DNA from: MED-G16 sp964553685
Lineage (GTDB): Bacteria; Bacteroidota; Bacteroidia; Cytophagales; MED-G16
DNA length: 64,000 nucleotides
NCBI GenBank assembly: GCA_964553685.1
Contig: CAZKLB010000001.1
Coordinates: forward strand, 1-64,000
Direction of reading: 5' to 3'
The notes beneath the pieces were generated by a model. That model saw nothing but the letters and a program-made list of their open reading frames with translations. It made no database searches and had not been told where the DNA came from. A program made the position numbers and the translations under genes. Below are positions 1 through 10,621 of this stretch, piece by piece (positions within the stretch are counted from its first letter, which is position 1; every line of letters starts with the position of its first letter).

Positions 1-1100
1 ATCCAGTTACCTGATTTCGGTAGACTTTGTAGTTTTTGAGGAAAAATTGCAAGCATAGTAAAGGGTAACGAGAAAGCAAAAGAGAAGGAAAGCATCCCAA
101 GAATAGGTTTAATTTGTAAACCACTTGCTGATTGAACTAATATGCTCCCAACTAATGGGCCTGTGCATGAAAAGGAAACTAATACAAGAGTAAATGCCAT
201 AAAAAACACTCCAATTAGACCCCCTTCTTGAGATTTTTTATCAAAAGATGTTATAATATTTGAGGGGATGGTGAGTTCAAAAAACCCTATAAGAGAAAGC
301 CCAAAAAGAACAAATAGTAAAAAGAAAATTAAATTCGGGACCCAGGATGTAGCGAGTTCATTTGCCGACTGCGGTCCCATAATCAAAGACAAAAAGACGC
401 CGAGAAAGGTGAAAATTAATATAATAGAAAGGCCAAAAACAATAGCCTCAAAATAAGATTTTTTAGAACTTTTTTTATTTGCAAAATAAGATACCGTTAA
501 TGGTATCATAGGAAAAACACATGGGGTTAGTATCGCAAGAAATCCAGCAAAAAAAGCAAAAAGCATAAATGATAATAAAGATTTTTCCTCTTCAAACATT
601 AACATATCTTGATCATAGGATATGTTTTCTCTAATATCAGAATTAAAGAAAATAAAATCTTTTTCTAAAGGAATACACAGTTTCTCTATTTCAGAACAGA
701 CTTGATATGATATATATCCGCTAATAGATGGATTATCATTTGATAAAATAATTTTTTGGCTGAAAGAGCCTTTATTATCCAAGTAGCGGACATTAGCCTC
801 CCATACTTCATCATACTTAGTTTGAACGTTTACGGGAACAATGCCTCCTTCAATTTTGTATGTCTTATTCGGATAAAACTCAAATTCTGTTCTTGGCCCG
901 CTATCAGGATCGTTGTCTGAGGAATAAATATACCAACCTATTTCTGTTGTGGGTGTAAAAGTAAGATTTAAACTTCCTGAGGATTTTAACTCTGAGCTAT
1001 CTACATGAAATTCCCACGAAATTGGCTCAAGAATCTGAGCAAAAATATTTTGAGTAAAAAGAATAAAGAAAAATAATTTAACAAAAATATTATTTTTCAT
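1..1100 (-). CDS. dsbD: Thiol:disulfide interchange protein DsbD/CcdA-type, 3' end beyond window
   Basis: Inner-membrane reductase that passes electrons from cytoplasmic thioredoxin to the periplasm. The reading frame opens with ATG at 1100, encodes a Sec signal (MKNNIFVKLFFF...NIFA/QILEP) and stays open to position 1, so about 366 residues are visible and the C-terminus is missing. The N-terminal DsbD-alpha-like domain has a Cys pair in YQVCSEIEKLC. The membrane domain shows both characteristic half-motifs, LTPCVFPMIP and FSCTGPLVGS, and the last visible residues read LPKSGNW as in DsbD. The usual C-terminal thioredoxin domain would lie outside the window. The start overlaps the end of the upstream dipeptidase gene by 11 bases, suggesting co-transcription. 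Family assignment is firm; the exact partner proteins are not visible. Confidence 0.88.
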   Translation of the reverse strand, partial: MKNNIFVKLFFFILFTQNIFAQILEPISWEFHVDSSELKSSGSLNLTFTPTTEIGWYIYSSDNDPDSGPRTEFEFYPNKTYKIEGGIVPVNVQTKYDEVWEANVRYLDNKGSFSQKIILSNDNPSISGYISYQVCSEIEKLCIPLEKDFIFFNSDIRENISYDQDMLMFEEEKSLLSFMLFAFFAGFLAILTPCVFPMIPLTVSYFANKKSSKKSYFEAIVFGLSIILIFTFLGVFLSLIMGPQSANELATSWVPNLIFFLLFVLFGLSLIGFFELTIPSNIITSFDKKSQEGGLIGVFFMAFTLVLVSFSCTGPLVGSILVQSASGLQIKPILGMLSFSFAFSLPFTMLAIFPQKLQSLPKSGNW

Positions 1101-2457
1101 TAGAAGAAAAGTTTTTATAAAATGAGGTTATGGTTTCAATACCCTTATAAAAATTAAATAAACCATAAGATTCATTTGGAGAATGAATAGCGTCCTCATC
1201 CAAACCAAAGCCCATCAAAATTGAATCAAGACCTAATTCTTTTTTGAATAATGCCACAATTGGTATGCTCCCACCGTCATATGTTGGAACCGGTTCCTTA
1301 TTCCAAACTTCTTTAAATGCATTGTATGCAGCTTTATATCCTTTTGTATTTGTATTAACAATACATGGCTCGCCCCCATGGTGTTCTGTTACTTTAATTG
1401 TGCAAGATTCTGGACAAAGTTTTTTTAAGTGTTCAGAAAAAAGGTTTGAAATTTTTTTACTTGACTGATTAGCAACAAGCCTCATTGAAATTTTTGCGTA
1501 TGCTTTAGATGGTAATACTGTCTTTGCTCCTTCATTGGTATACCCGCCCCATATACCATTCACATCTAAAGTTGGTCTAATGCCTATTCTCTCAACTGTT
1601 GAGTAGCCGCTTTCTCCATAAACATCTCCAATTTTAATATGAGACTTAAATTCATTTATATCAAAAGGAACTTTATTTATTTCATCCCTAGTCATTTGAT
1701 CATAACTTTTTACATCATCATAAAAACCAGGAACTAATATTTTACCCTTCTCGTCTTTGAGAGAAGATATGATTTTACATAATTCGTTAATTGGATTATT
1801 TACAGCTCCACCGTAAGTTCCAGAATGAAGGTCTCTATTGGGTCCAGTTAACTCAACCTCCATGTAAGATAATCCTCTAAGGCCAATTGTTATAGATGGG
1901 TTTTCATTATTAATAATGCTTGTGTCTGAAATTACAATTACATCTGCGGAAAGCTTTTCTTTGTTAGAAACAACAAAATCTTCAAGGCTATCTGATCCAC
2001 ACTCCTCTTCTCCTTCAATCATAAATTTTATATTGAAGTTTATGTTTTCTACATTTTTTAAAGTCTCATAAGCTTTAAGGTGCATATACATCTGGCCTTT
2101 ATCATCACAAGCACCTCTTGCATATATTTTTCCATTTTTAATAGTTGGTTCAAAAGGGGGTGAGTCCCAAAGCTCATATGGGTCGGCTGGCTGTACATCA
2201 TAATGTCCATAGACTAAAATGGTAGGAAAAGTTTTATCTAAAATTTTTTCTGCATAAACAATTGGATGTCCTTTAGTTTGAATCTTTTCAACATTATCTA
2301 ATTCAAGTTTATTAAACTCACCAACTAACCAATTTGCAGCTTTATCTACCTCTTCTTTAAACTTTGAGTCGGCGCTAACAGATTGAATTTTTAAAAGTTG
2401 AAAAAGTTCAGAGAGAAATTTTTCTTTATTTTTTTCTATATAATCTTTGACAGACAT
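1090..2457 (-). CDS. M20 family dipeptidase
   Basis: Zinc metallopeptidase of the M20 (ArgE/DapE/CPG2) family, 455 residues, a normal length. Metal-site motifs are intact: GHYDVQPAD (His85, Asp87), GACDDKG (bridging Asp118) and the EGEEE catalytic/metal glutamates near residues 148-152. The dimerisation-domain motif DLHSGTYGG (His211) follows. There is no signal peptide, so a cytoplasmic dipeptidase that hydrolyses imported peptides is likely. Within M20 the GHYDVQPAD plus LHSG pattern fits the dipeptidase/carnosinase-like branch better than DapE or ArgE. It lies 46 bases downstream of the large exported-protein gene and overlaps the dsbD-like gene, probably in one transcript. Exact substrate is unknown. 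Confidence 0.9.
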   Translation of the reverse strand: MSVKDYIEKNKEKFLSELFQLLKIQSVSADSKFKEEVDKAANWLVGEFNKLELDNVEKIQTKGHPIVYAEKILDKTFPTILVYGHYDVQPADPYELWDSPPFEPTIKNGKIYARGACDDKGQMYMHLKAYETLKNVENINFNIKFMIEGEEECGSDSLEDFVVSNKEKLSADVIVISDTSIINNENPSITIGLRGLSYMEVELTGPNRDLHSGTYGGAVNNPINELCKIISSLKDEKGKILVPGFYDDVKSYDQMTRDEINKVPFDINEFKSHIKIGDVYGESGYSTVERIGIRPTLDVNGIWGGYTNEGAKTVLPSKAYAKISMRLVANQSSKKISNLFSEHLKKLCPESCTIKVTEHHGGEPCIVNTNTKGYKAAYNAFKEVWNKEPVPTYDGGSIPIVALFKKELGLDSILMGFGLDEDAIHSPNESYGLFNFYKGIETITSFYKNFSSNEK

Positions 2458-2503
2458 GCGAGCAAATTTAATTAATTGTGAATTTTATTTAAACAATATA
2501 TGA

Positions 2504-5500
2504 TTAAAATCCATCATCATCATCATCAGATATTGTTTCAAAAACCTCATCCTCTAAGAATGTGTCTGAAGGAGATTTTAAATCATAAGGTTCTGTTATA
2601 TCAAAGTATGTTAGACGAAAATTATTAATAAAAGTTAGTATGTACTCTTCATCTACAGTAGAAAGAGGGATGTATTTATCTTTTGATGAAGAGGTTATTT
2701 CTGATAGTTCGGCATTAAAATCAAAATCAGAAGAAAAAGCATTTAACTTATTTCCATCGTAATCCATGAAGAACCAAAGTTCCGGTGTTGGCTGAAGAAA
2801 TAATTTAAAATTATATTTATACTCATTTGTGTATTTGATTTCAATAAAGCCATCAATTGATGCATTAATATCATCTAAACCAATATTTGACAAATTAAGA
2901 ACAGAGGTGTTATACCACGATTTTTCTTTCTGAGACCAGGAAAGATTGGAGTTTGAAAAAACAAACATGCTATTTAGTAAAGGGTCAGCATCAATAAGGG
3001 ATTTGTATTCACTAAGTATTAAATTTTCAAAAGCGATCACGTTTTGATTACCAATCAAATCAGACAACCTCACAAGAACATCTTGTTCATTATCATGAGC
3101 AATAGGCGCACCGTAAGTTTCTATATTTTCAATGAAAGCAAGTGCTAGTTTATCAATTAATTGTTTTCTTAAGTTTACATCAATTACCATTAATGCTTCT
3201 GATTCAATATTCATGGAGTCTAAATTAGACTGTGCTGTCATTGAGGTAAACACTTTGAAATTATTATCATTATCAATAATGTCTACTTTACCTTCAAAAG
3301 AAAGAGATTTTTCGTCAGGGTTATATAGTAATGAATTACCATTATAGACATCTTGATTTCTTTTTTCTTTGGTTTCAATCAAATAACTATTATTATATGA
3401 ATCATATGATAATTGTCCGAAGGGGTTAAAAAAAACTAAATTTTTCTTTTTAACAGGATTCTTAAAAAAATCAAAAAACAAATAATTAGAGTTTCTTGAA
3501 ATTGAAGAAACAAAAAAGTCATCTGAATCAGATATATTAAGTGCTAACTCCTCTCCTGGAATAAAGTATTCATTAAAAGATATAGCATCGTCAAATTTAA
3601 AACCTTCAACTTCAGATGGTATTATGCTTCCGTTAAAAAGCAGTTGTTCATTACTTGAGAATAATTCAATATTTCCAAAAAAATTAAACCCCGGCTCCAT
3701 TAAGATTGGATTTGACTTATCTACAGAGCCTGATGAGAATGTAGCCAACCTAATATTCCCCGATTCATCTTCCATATCTCTTAACTCAAACTCTGAAAAA
3801 GGAATTTTAAATGTATCTTCATTGAAATTTATATATTCATATATTCCCTTTCCCTCAAACTTATTTTTTGACTCTACTTTAATGTTTGCGTCAACAAACT
3901 TATGAAACTCATTTAATGTATCTAATATTAACTCTGCCATTGTTAATTCATCAATAACAAAGTTTTCTCTTATTAAAACTGTCTCACGGTTAGGAATAAT
4001 ATATGCATCAGAAACCTGCAACTCATTCACACCGTTAAGTGTCAGAGTTTTTTCATTTAAATCTATATGTGCTTTTTCTACAGGTAGAGACCAGTCCAAA
4101 AATTTGTTGCTCTTGGATAGTACGGAAGACATTGCTGTTGAATTCTCACTATTTGAAAATTTAATGCTGTTTTCCATCACCAACCACCTAACATTATTTA
4201 ACGATGTTTGAACTTGATAGTAAGGTAAGCTAAAACTAAAATCACCATAAAAATCATTATTTATATCAAAAATTTTATTGTCAATATCGTAGAATAAACT
4301 AACGTTACTGGAAGTGAGGATAGGAGAATCATACCCTCTAAAGTTTATTTCAACATCTGTATATTTTGAATTAATTGAACCACTATAAAAATTAAATTTG
4401 TCAGAGAAAAAAGTAGAGTTATTAATATCTAATTTTCCTTCAGAAAAAACGCCTTCTGAGGAAATATTGATATTTCCGTATATTAAAATTGTATTATCAA
4501 AAGCACTAAATATAGGAACTGAAAGTGAATCGTAGTCAAATCTTAAATAATCATTTTTAATATTACTAAAATGGTAATTAAAATTTTCTAATTCCATATC
4601 TGGGTATTCAAAACCTTTTCCCAAAGATTTTCCAGGATACATAAATGCTTTTCCCGAATAACCAATAATTGAATCAGGGAAAAGTCGGATTTTATCAGAA
4701 AAAACCATTGTGGTATTATATCTAAAACTTCCTTCTGAGTATAAACCGGTGGAATCCATTAAAACTCTATTGTAGACATTAACCTTGTTATCATAAGCCG
4801 ATAACCCTTTATCTTCTAAAGGCAAATCAAAACCAAAAGAGTTATCTGGCATGGTTATTAGTTTTGTTTCAATTGGCTTAAATATCTTATCAGAATAAAA
4901 TGTGCCTTGAAATTCAAACTTTGGAAGGCTTGATTTATCCAAACTATCAATCCTAAACTGGTTAATTGCAAAGTAAAAAGTACTATCATACTCCGTACCG
5001 TATTCATCGGGCAAATCAAAATAAATATTTGTGCTTTTGTCTGATATAAATGATGGAAATTTTGGTAAGGAGCGCTTCGATGATTTATTTTTTGGGTGAT
5101 TAATAAATAAATCACCACCAATATTAAATAAGTAATTATAGCTATCCATTTCATTTTTTTTTGATAACATTTTTAAAGTATCAATCTCTATTAGGTCGAG
5201 TTTGTATTCATCATAATTAAAAAAAAGATCGACACCCCTAAAATCAAAGCTTCCAACAGAAATATTTCCTAACAATTTTAATTCCCTATTTTTTTTTAGA
5301 ATAGATTTTCCTGATTTAGGGTATAAGACAATATTATTTTTTTTACTCAATGTTATTTTTTCAACTCCTTCGAATAACATTTCTTTATTTAAGATGTCAT
5401 ATACAAGATTATTTGAATTGGGGGATAAAGAATTAAAAGTATATTCATCAAAATCTGACTTTTTAATATGAGACATAAAATAATGTCTAATCTTTGGCAG

Positions 5501-7039
5501 CACTTCTATTAAGCCACTGATTCTATCATAGGAAACAAAACCATTTCTCCATAGGCTTATAATACCCCCTTCAATAAGTCCTGGTTTAGTTTTAAAATAA
5601 TCTGCTATATCACCAATATAAAAATCTTTTCTCTTTATTCTACTAAAGTATGTATAAACAGCTTTTAAAATATTAATTCCATTTAAATCACTTAATTCAT
5701 TAAGAACACGGTTTGAAAAATAATTCATTGAGAACACTGTAAGAGGCCTTTGGTGGGGTGCAATAATCATCCCTAACGATATACTATTTTCATTTAAAGT
5801 ATAGTATAAGAAATCAGCATATATTTCAACCTTAAAGTAAGATGAATAAAAAGGCGTTGACTTTAAGGCTCCTTTAAGATTAAAAACTTCTATTTTTTCA
5901 GTTTTAAAATCAAATAAAAACTCGATTGAGGGATGATACAAAGAATCTTTTTCATCATAAAAAACAAAATAAGAGTCTAGCGACTTTATCTGTGTTTCTG
6001 ATAGATCAAAAGATTTAGATCTTAAATTAATTTTTTTTCCTTTGGGCAAATTAATTAATAACTTGGATGGCTCATCATTTTGAGATCTTGAAAGAAGCTT
6101 ATCTCCTACAATCTCTATTCCACCAGTAAGTTTTAATTGTTTGTCTGATAAAATAATTATGTCAGATGTGCTTGATGTAAATTTAAAAGTGTTAAGAGAT
6201 GAAGGTGAACTTTTAGGTGGAATAAATTCAAAAACACCTTTTACATTTTTCTGCTCTTTGGCATTTAAATAAGCTTCTTTGGATAATATTATTCCTTTGC
6301 TTAAATCAATAGAAAAAGAACTTAAATTGAAGTTAATATTAGTCAAATATGAAAGATTATTATCAGAATAAATTTTTCCATTAATACCTTCAATGATTCC
6401 CAAATCAGGATAAAATTTTACAGTAGCTTTTTCTAAATTAAAATCGGTAAACTCTGTAACGTAATTAACATCTACATTATTAAATTTGAATAATAAGGTA
6501 CCAAAAGCAGATAAATCATCATTAAATAAATTTGAACTTGAAAAATCATCGATCTCAATTTTAAAAATTGAAGAAAAATATATTTTGTGCGTAGACTTTT
6601 CAACAAAAGATTTCTTATTTATAATCCTTAATAGATTTTCAAAATAATTTTGATTTTTATTTTCATTAAGTAAAAATGAATAGTGATAATCCATGATTTT
6701 TTCTACCGAAGTATTTCCAAGCAGGTTACCAGAAATCAATCTATTCAAATAACTTAGAAAGGAGAAATATCTTCCTTCATAACTAAAATCTAAGTGATTG
6801 ATAATTTTCAGTATTTTTTCTTTTTCATCCAATGAAAATTTATTGCGCCAATTATAAATAGTCTTTGCAATAATATCTTCCTTAAGACTCTGAATCTCAT
6901 TTGACTTGTTGTCTTGTCTTAACTGTACATCAAAGTTTTCAAGATTAAATTTTTCCTTTTCTTGAGAATATGAAATGTTAAAAAGAAAAATAAAAAACAA
7001 ACATGATGCTGCTTTTATTTTGATACTATTCTTTATCAT
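2504..7039 (-). CDS. Very large exported protein of unknown function (1511 aa)
   Basis: I do not recognise the family. The protein begins with a clear Sec signal peptide (basic MIKNSIKIK, hydrophobic core, cleavage after NISYS). The rest has no further obvious membrane helix, is rich in Ser, Asn, Asp, Phe and Tyr, and consists of alternating polar/hydrophobic stretches typical of long beta structure. Phrases such as GSFDFRGVDLFFNYDEYKLD and INFRGYDSPILTSSNVSLFY recur with a similar texture, hinting at repeated beta-sheet modules like periplasmic OstA/AsmA-type proteins; this is inference only. The C-terminus is strongly acidic (SDDDDDGF) and does not look like a type IX secretion signal. The start abuts the tpiA stop with no gap, so translation is probably coupled. 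Confidence 0.8.
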   Translation of the reverse strand: MIKNSIKIKAASCLFFIFLFNISYSQEKEKFNLENFDVQLRQDNKSNEIQSLKEDIIAKTIYNWRNKFSLDEKEKILKIINHLDFSYEGRYFSFLSYLNRLISGNLLGNTSVEKIMDYHYSFLLNENKNQNYFENLLRIINKKSFVEKSTHKIYFSSIFKIEIDDFSSSNLFNDDLSAFGTLLFKFNNVDVNYVTEFTDFNLEKATVKFYPDLGIIEGINGKIYSDNNLSYLTNINFNLSSFSIDLSKGIILSKEAYLNAKEQKNVKGVFEFIPPKSSPSSLNTFKFTSSTSDIIILSDKQLKLTGGIEIVGDKLLSRSQNDEPSKLLINLPKGKKINLRSKSFDLSETQIKSLDSYFVFYDEKDSLYHPSIEFLFDFKTEKIEVFNLKGALKSTPFYSSYFKVEIYADFLYYTLNENSISLGMIIAPHQRPLTVFSMNYFSNRVLNELSDLNGINILKAVYTYFSRIKRKDFYIGDIADYFKTKPGLIEGGIISLWRNGFVSYDRISGLIEVLPKIRHYFMSHIKKSDFDEYTFNSLSPNSNNLVYDILNKEMLFEGVEKITLSKKNNIVLYPKSGKSILKKNRELKLLGNISVGSFDFRGVDLFFNYDEYKLDLIEIDTLKMLSKKNEMDSYNYLFNIGGDLFINHPKNKSSKRSLPKFPSFISDKSTNIYFDLPDEYGTEYDSTFYFAINQFRIDSLDKSSLPKFEFQGTFYSDKIFKPIETKLITMPDNSFGFDLPLEDKGLSAYDNKVNVYNRVLMDSTGLYSEGSFRYNTTMVFSDKIRLFPDSIIGYSGKAFMYPGKSLGKGFEYPDMELENFNYHFSNIKNDYLRFDYDSLSVPIFSAFDNTILIYGNINISSEGVFSEGKLDINNSTFFSDKFNFYSGSINSKYTDVEINFRGYDSPILTSSNVSLFYDIDNKIFDINNDFYGDFSFSLPYYQVQTSLNNVRWLVMENSIKFSNSENSTAMSSVLSKSNKFLDWSLPVEKAHIDLNEKTLTLNGVNELQVSDAYIIPNRETVLIRENFVIDELTMAELILDTLNEFHKFVDANIKVESKNKFEGKGIYEYINFNEDTFKIPFSEFELRDMEDESGNIRLATFSSGSVDKSNPILMEPGFNFFGNIELFSSNEQLLFNGSIIPSEVEGFKFDDAISFNEYFIPGEELALNISDSDDFFVSSISRNSNYLFFDFFKNPVKKKNLVFFNPFGQLSYDSYNNSYLIETKEKRNQDVYNGNSLLYNPDEKSLSFEGKVDIIDNDNNFKVFTSMTAQSNLDSMNIESEALMVIDVNLRKQLIDKLALAFIENIETYGAPIAHDNEQDVLVRLSDLIGNQNVIAFENLILSEYKSLIDADPLLNSMFVFSNSNLSWSQKEKSWYNTSVLNLSNIGLDDINASIDGFIEIKYTNEYKYNFKLFLQPTPELWFFMDYDGNKLNAFSSDFDFNAELSEITSSSKDKYIPLSTVDEEYILTFINNFRLTYFDITEPYDLKSPSDTFLEDEVFETISDDDDDGF

Positions 7040-7804
7040 TTAATTAACAGAATTGATTATATCAACGAAGCTCTTTGGATCAAGAGATGCGCCACCAATT
7101 AATCCACCATCGACATCTTTTAGATCAAAAATTTCCTTAGCGTTAATAGGTTTAACACTTCCGCCATATAAAATACTAACTGACTGAGCTAATGTACTGC
7201 CGAATTTTGATTTAATCTTAGACCTAATCGACCCATGAACTTCCTCAATATCTTTAATACTTGCTGAATTACCGGAACCAATCGCCCAAATTGGTTCATA
7301 TGCAATTACCAAATTTTTAAACTCTTCCTTTTTCAGCTTTAAAATAGAATCATCAAGTTGGTTGTTGATATAATTAATATGATTGTTTTGTTCCCTTACA
7401 GATAAAGGCTCTCCACAACAAAATATGGGGGTAATATTGTTAGATAATGCACGCTTAACCTTAGATAAAATATCGTTATTACTTTCATTAAACATGTCCC
7501 TCCTCTCACTATGTCCCACTATGACATAATCCACTGATAAACTGCCTAACATTTTTGCGGATACTTCTCCGGTGTATGCGCCCTCTTCCTTTGAACTACA
7601 GTTTTGAGCGCCTATGTATATAGAGTTATTGCCTTCACACATATTACTAACAAGACCTATAAATGGAAAAGGAACACATAATATTTTTTTTACTCCAGTG
7701 TCTTTATTACCAGATAATAGCTTTAGAATATCATATGTGAGCTTTTTAGATAAATACTCATCATTATGCATTTTCCAATTTGCTGCAATAATTTTATGGG
7801 GCAT
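7040..7804 (-). CDS. tpiA: Triose-phosphate isomerase
   Basis: Interconverts dihydroxyacetone phosphate and glyceraldehyde 3-phosphate in glycolysis and gluconeogenesis. All catalytic signatures are present in a 254-residue TIM barrel: AANWKMH at the N-terminus (Asn9, Lys11), VGHSERR with electrophile His98, AYEPIWAIGSG with catalytic base Glu170, and the phosphate-binding ILYGGSV near the C-terminus. The length is standard. It lies 45 bases downstream of uvrA and is immediately followed by the large exported-protein gene on the same strand, a probable operon. Nothing is unusual. Confidence 0.98.
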   Translation of the reverse strand: MPHKIIAANWKMHNDEYLSKKLTYDILKLLSGNKDTGVKKILCVPFPFIGLVSNMCEGNNSIYIGAQNCSSKEEGAYTGEVSAKMLGSLSVDYVIVGHSERRDMFNESNNDILSKVKRALSNNITPIFCCGEPLSVREQNNHINYINNQLDDSILKLKKEEFKNLVIAYEPIWAIGSGNSASIKDIEEVHGSIRSKIKSKFGSTLAQSVSILYGGSVKPINAKEIFDLKDVDGGLIGGASLDPKSFVDIINSVN

Positions 7805-7849
7805 TTTTATTTACTAAAATAAATTAAATAATTGATAGTGAAATTATAA

Positions 7850-10615
7850 CTAGTTAACGAAATGCTTTTTTAAATATTTTGCTGTTTTATTATTTTGTGT
7901 CTGGACAAGGTCTTTAGGAGTACCTTCAAAACAAATTTCACCTCCTTTTTCTCCACCACCAGGTCCTAAATCTATAATCCAGTCTGCTTGTTTTATTAGT
8001 TCTGTATTATGTTCAATAATAATAACTGAATTTCCTAAATCAACTAGTCTAAATATAGAACTCATGAAATTTGCTATATCTTTATTATGAAGGCCTGATG
8101 TTGGTTCATCAAATATAAAAAGTGTTTTGTTTTTATTTTTTTTGTTATCATCACCAAGGTATGAAGCTAATTTTAATCGCTGTGCCTCTCCTCCGCTAAG
8201 AGTACTGGAGGATTGTCCTAGAGTCAAATATCCTAACCCGACATCATTAAGAGGTGTTAATTTATTTTGAATAGATTTAGAAAAACTAAAAAAAGTCAAG
8301 GCCTCCTCGATAGTCATTTTTAATACATCGTATATATTTTTCTTCTTAATCTTAATTTCAAGAACTTTATTTTTAAACCTTTTTCCCTTACAAGTATCAC
8401 ACTCTAAATATATGTCTGCCATAAATTGCATCTCAATTTTTTTTGTGCCTTCTCCCAAACAATCCTCACACCTTCCCCCATCCACATTAAAAGAAAAATC
8501 AGATGGCTTAATTTCTATTCCTTGACTATTACCCTCAGATGAAAATATTTTTCTAATAGAATCATACGCTTTCGAATATGTCGCTGGGTTGGACCGTGAA
8601 GATCTTCCAATTGGGTTCTGATCAACAATTTCAATATTATCGATTGAGTCTAAACTCCCCCCCAAGGATTTATAGTTGCCCTCTTTCTCAAATTTTATTT
8701 CTAACCTCTTAGCAATGGCTGGATATAGTATTTGTTTTATCAGGGTTGACTTTCCTGAACCGCTGACTCCCGTTACCACAACCAAACATTCAAGTGGTAT
8801 TTTTATGTTAATATTTTTTAAATTATTTTGAGAGGCACCCTTTAAGGAAATGTGTTTGTTAATCTTTCTGGGGTTTGAATCATATTCTAAATCTTTATTA
8901 AATATAAATTCTGCCGTAGGTCCTTTTGTTTTTGAAGTCACTTTATTTGTATCCCCACAATACATGATATTACCTCCATTATTACCTGCTCCTGGACCAA
9001 TATCAACTAAGTAATCCGATGCCATTATAACATCTTCATCGTGCTCAACAATCAAAACAGAATTACCTAAATTTTTTAATGACCTCAAAATATCAATAAG
9101 TTTAGAGGTATTATAGGGATGTAATCCAACGGTTGGTTCATCAAGAACATACAAAGAACCTACCAGTGCACTTCCTATTGAAGTTGCTAATTTTATTCTT
9201 TGAAACTCGCCACCTGATAAGCTATTTGTTTTCCTTTGTAGGGTTAAATACCCAAGACCTATATTGTCAATATACTCTAACCTTGATATAATTTCTTTTA
9301 AGGACCTTTCACTTAATTTTATTTCGTTTTTAGAAAGCTTAAGGTTTTTGAAAAACCTCAGATTAGATTCTATTGGGCTCATTACAATATCTAATATACT
9401 TTTCTTATTTATTTTTACATACTGTGCTTCTTTTCTTATTCCTGAGCCTTGACAGTTTTTACATAGAGTTTTTCCTTTATACCTAGAAGCAATTATTCTA
9501 AATTGAATCTTATAACTTTTTCGCTCTAAATATTTAAAAAACTTATTTATGCCCTTAAACTTATTAGAGCCTTCCCAAAGTATATGAATTTCCTCCTTGG
9601 ACAATTCATCATATGGTTTGTGGATATTTACACCTATATTCTTACTGTCATCTAGAAGTGGCTCTAACCAAACCTTCATTTTTTCAGTTCTCCAAGGTGC
9701 AATACAACCAGATAATACAGATAGTTTTTTATTTGGTATAATCTTATCATCATCAATACCTAAAACATCACCAAAACCTCCACAGTCTTCACAAGCGCCA
9801 TACGGGTTATTAAAACTAAAAAGATTAATTGAAGGTTCTACGAATTTTATTCCATCTAACTCAAATCGATTTGAAAATTCTTTTTCATTATTTTCTACAC
9901 TTACACAAATCTTTCCGTTTCCTTCAAAGAAAGCTTCCCTACAAACATCAAATATCTTAAACTTAAAATTTTCATCATCTACTGCGATAAGACCTCTATC
10001 AACTAAAACATCATAGCTTTGTTCAAACTTATTTGAAGACAAAAGAGATTCAATAGTATAAAAATCGCCGCCAAGAATAACTCTAGTATAACCCTTACCT
10101 AATAAAACCTCCAAATCTCTTTTAAAATGTGTTTTCTCTGAAAACTTTTTAATCGAAATATAATATTTCTTATTATCACCTATCTTAGAAAGATATTTCC
10201 AAACATCTTCATGATTATCCTTTTTTACAACATTTCCAGAAACTGGTGATATTGTAATACCTATATTTGAGTATAGTAGCTTTAAATAATCATAAACTTC
10301 AGATAATGTTCCTACTGTAGATCTAATATTTTTATTATTTCTTTTTTGATCAACAGCAATTGCTGGAGATAGCCCTTCAATCAAATCTACATTAGGCTTA
10401 TCCATTCTTTTTAAGAATTGACGCGCATAAGAACTTAAACTTTCAATATACTTTCTCTGGCCCTCTGCAAAAATTGTATCAAAAGCCAATGATGTTTTCC
10501 CCGATCCAGATACACCTGATATAACAACAAACTTATCTCTAGGTATTCTTAGAGAAATATTTTTAAGGTTATTAACTCTGGCATTTTTAATTTCAATGTT
10601 TTTTGGCTCAGGCAT
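7850..10615 (-). CDS. uvrA: Excinuclease ABC subunit A
   Basis: ATP-dependent DNA damage sensor of nucleotide excision repair; works with UvrB and UvrC, which are not in this window. The 921 residues hold two ABC ATPase halves: Walker A GVSGSGKT at about 34-41 and a second at about 614-622, each with an LSGGE signature and a D-box (LDEPTVGLH, FDEPTSGLH). Zinc-binding pairs CEDCGG, CKNCQG, CEDCLG and CDTC are visible. The segment after the first ATPase motif reads ISPVSGN instead of the Cys-rich CPNCG of E. coli, which is common in Bacteroidota UvrA. A perfect inverted repeat sits just upstream of the start. Confidence 0.97.
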   Translation of the reverse strand: MPEPKNIEIKNARVNNLKNISLRIPRDKFVVISGVSGSGKTSLAFDTIFAEGQRKYIESLSSYARQFLKRMDKPNVDLIEGLSPAIAVDQKRNNKNIRSTVGTLSEVYDYLKLLYSNIGITISPVSGNVVKKDNHEDVWKYLSKIGDNKKYYISIKKFSEKTHFKRDLEVLLGKGYTRVILGGDFYTIESLLSSNKFEQSYDVLVDRGLIAVDDENFKFKIFDVCREAFFEGNGKICVSVENNEKEFSNRFELDGIKFVEPSINLFSFNNPYGACEDCGGFGDVLGIDDDKIIPNKKLSVLSGCIAPWRTEKMKVWLEPLLDDSKNIGVNIHKPYDELSKEEIHILWEGSNKFKGINKFFKYLERKSYKIQFRIIASRYKGKTLCKNCQGSGIRKEAQYVKINKKSILDIVMSPIESNLRFFKNLKLSKNEIKLSERSLKEIISRLEYIDNIGLGYLTLQRKTNSLSGGEFQRIKLATSIGSALVGSLYVLDEPTVGLHPYNTSKLIDILRSLKNLGNSVLIVEHDEDVIMASDYLVDIGPGAGNNGGNIMYCGDTNKVTSKTKGPTAEFIFNKDLEYDSNPRKINKHISLKGASQNNLKNINIKIPLECLVVVTGVSGSGKSTLIKQILYPAIAKRLEIKFEKEGNYKSLGGSLDSIDNIEIVDQNPIGRSSRSNPATYSKAYDSIRKIFSSEGNSQGIEIKPSDFSFNVDGGRCEDCLGEGTKKIEMQFMADIYLECDTCKGKRFKNKVLEIKIKKKNIYDVLKMTIEEALTFFSFSKSIQNKLTPLNDVGLGYLTLGQSSSTLSGGEAQRLKLASYLGDDNKKNKNKTLFIFDEPTSGLHNKDIANFMSSIFRLVDLGNSVIIIEHNTELIKQADWIIDLGPGGGEKGGEICFEGTPKDLVQTQNNKTAKYLKKHFVN

Positions 10616-10621
10616 GTTTTT

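Noticed and set aside
268..456. A 62-codon plus-strand frame near the window start.
   Set aside because: It lies opposite the well-supported dsbD-like membrane domain.
4858..5154. A 98-codon reading frame inside the 1511-residue gene on the same strand.
   Set aside because: It is out of frame with a long, signal-peptide-bearing ORF and has no recognisable features; it is a shadow frame.
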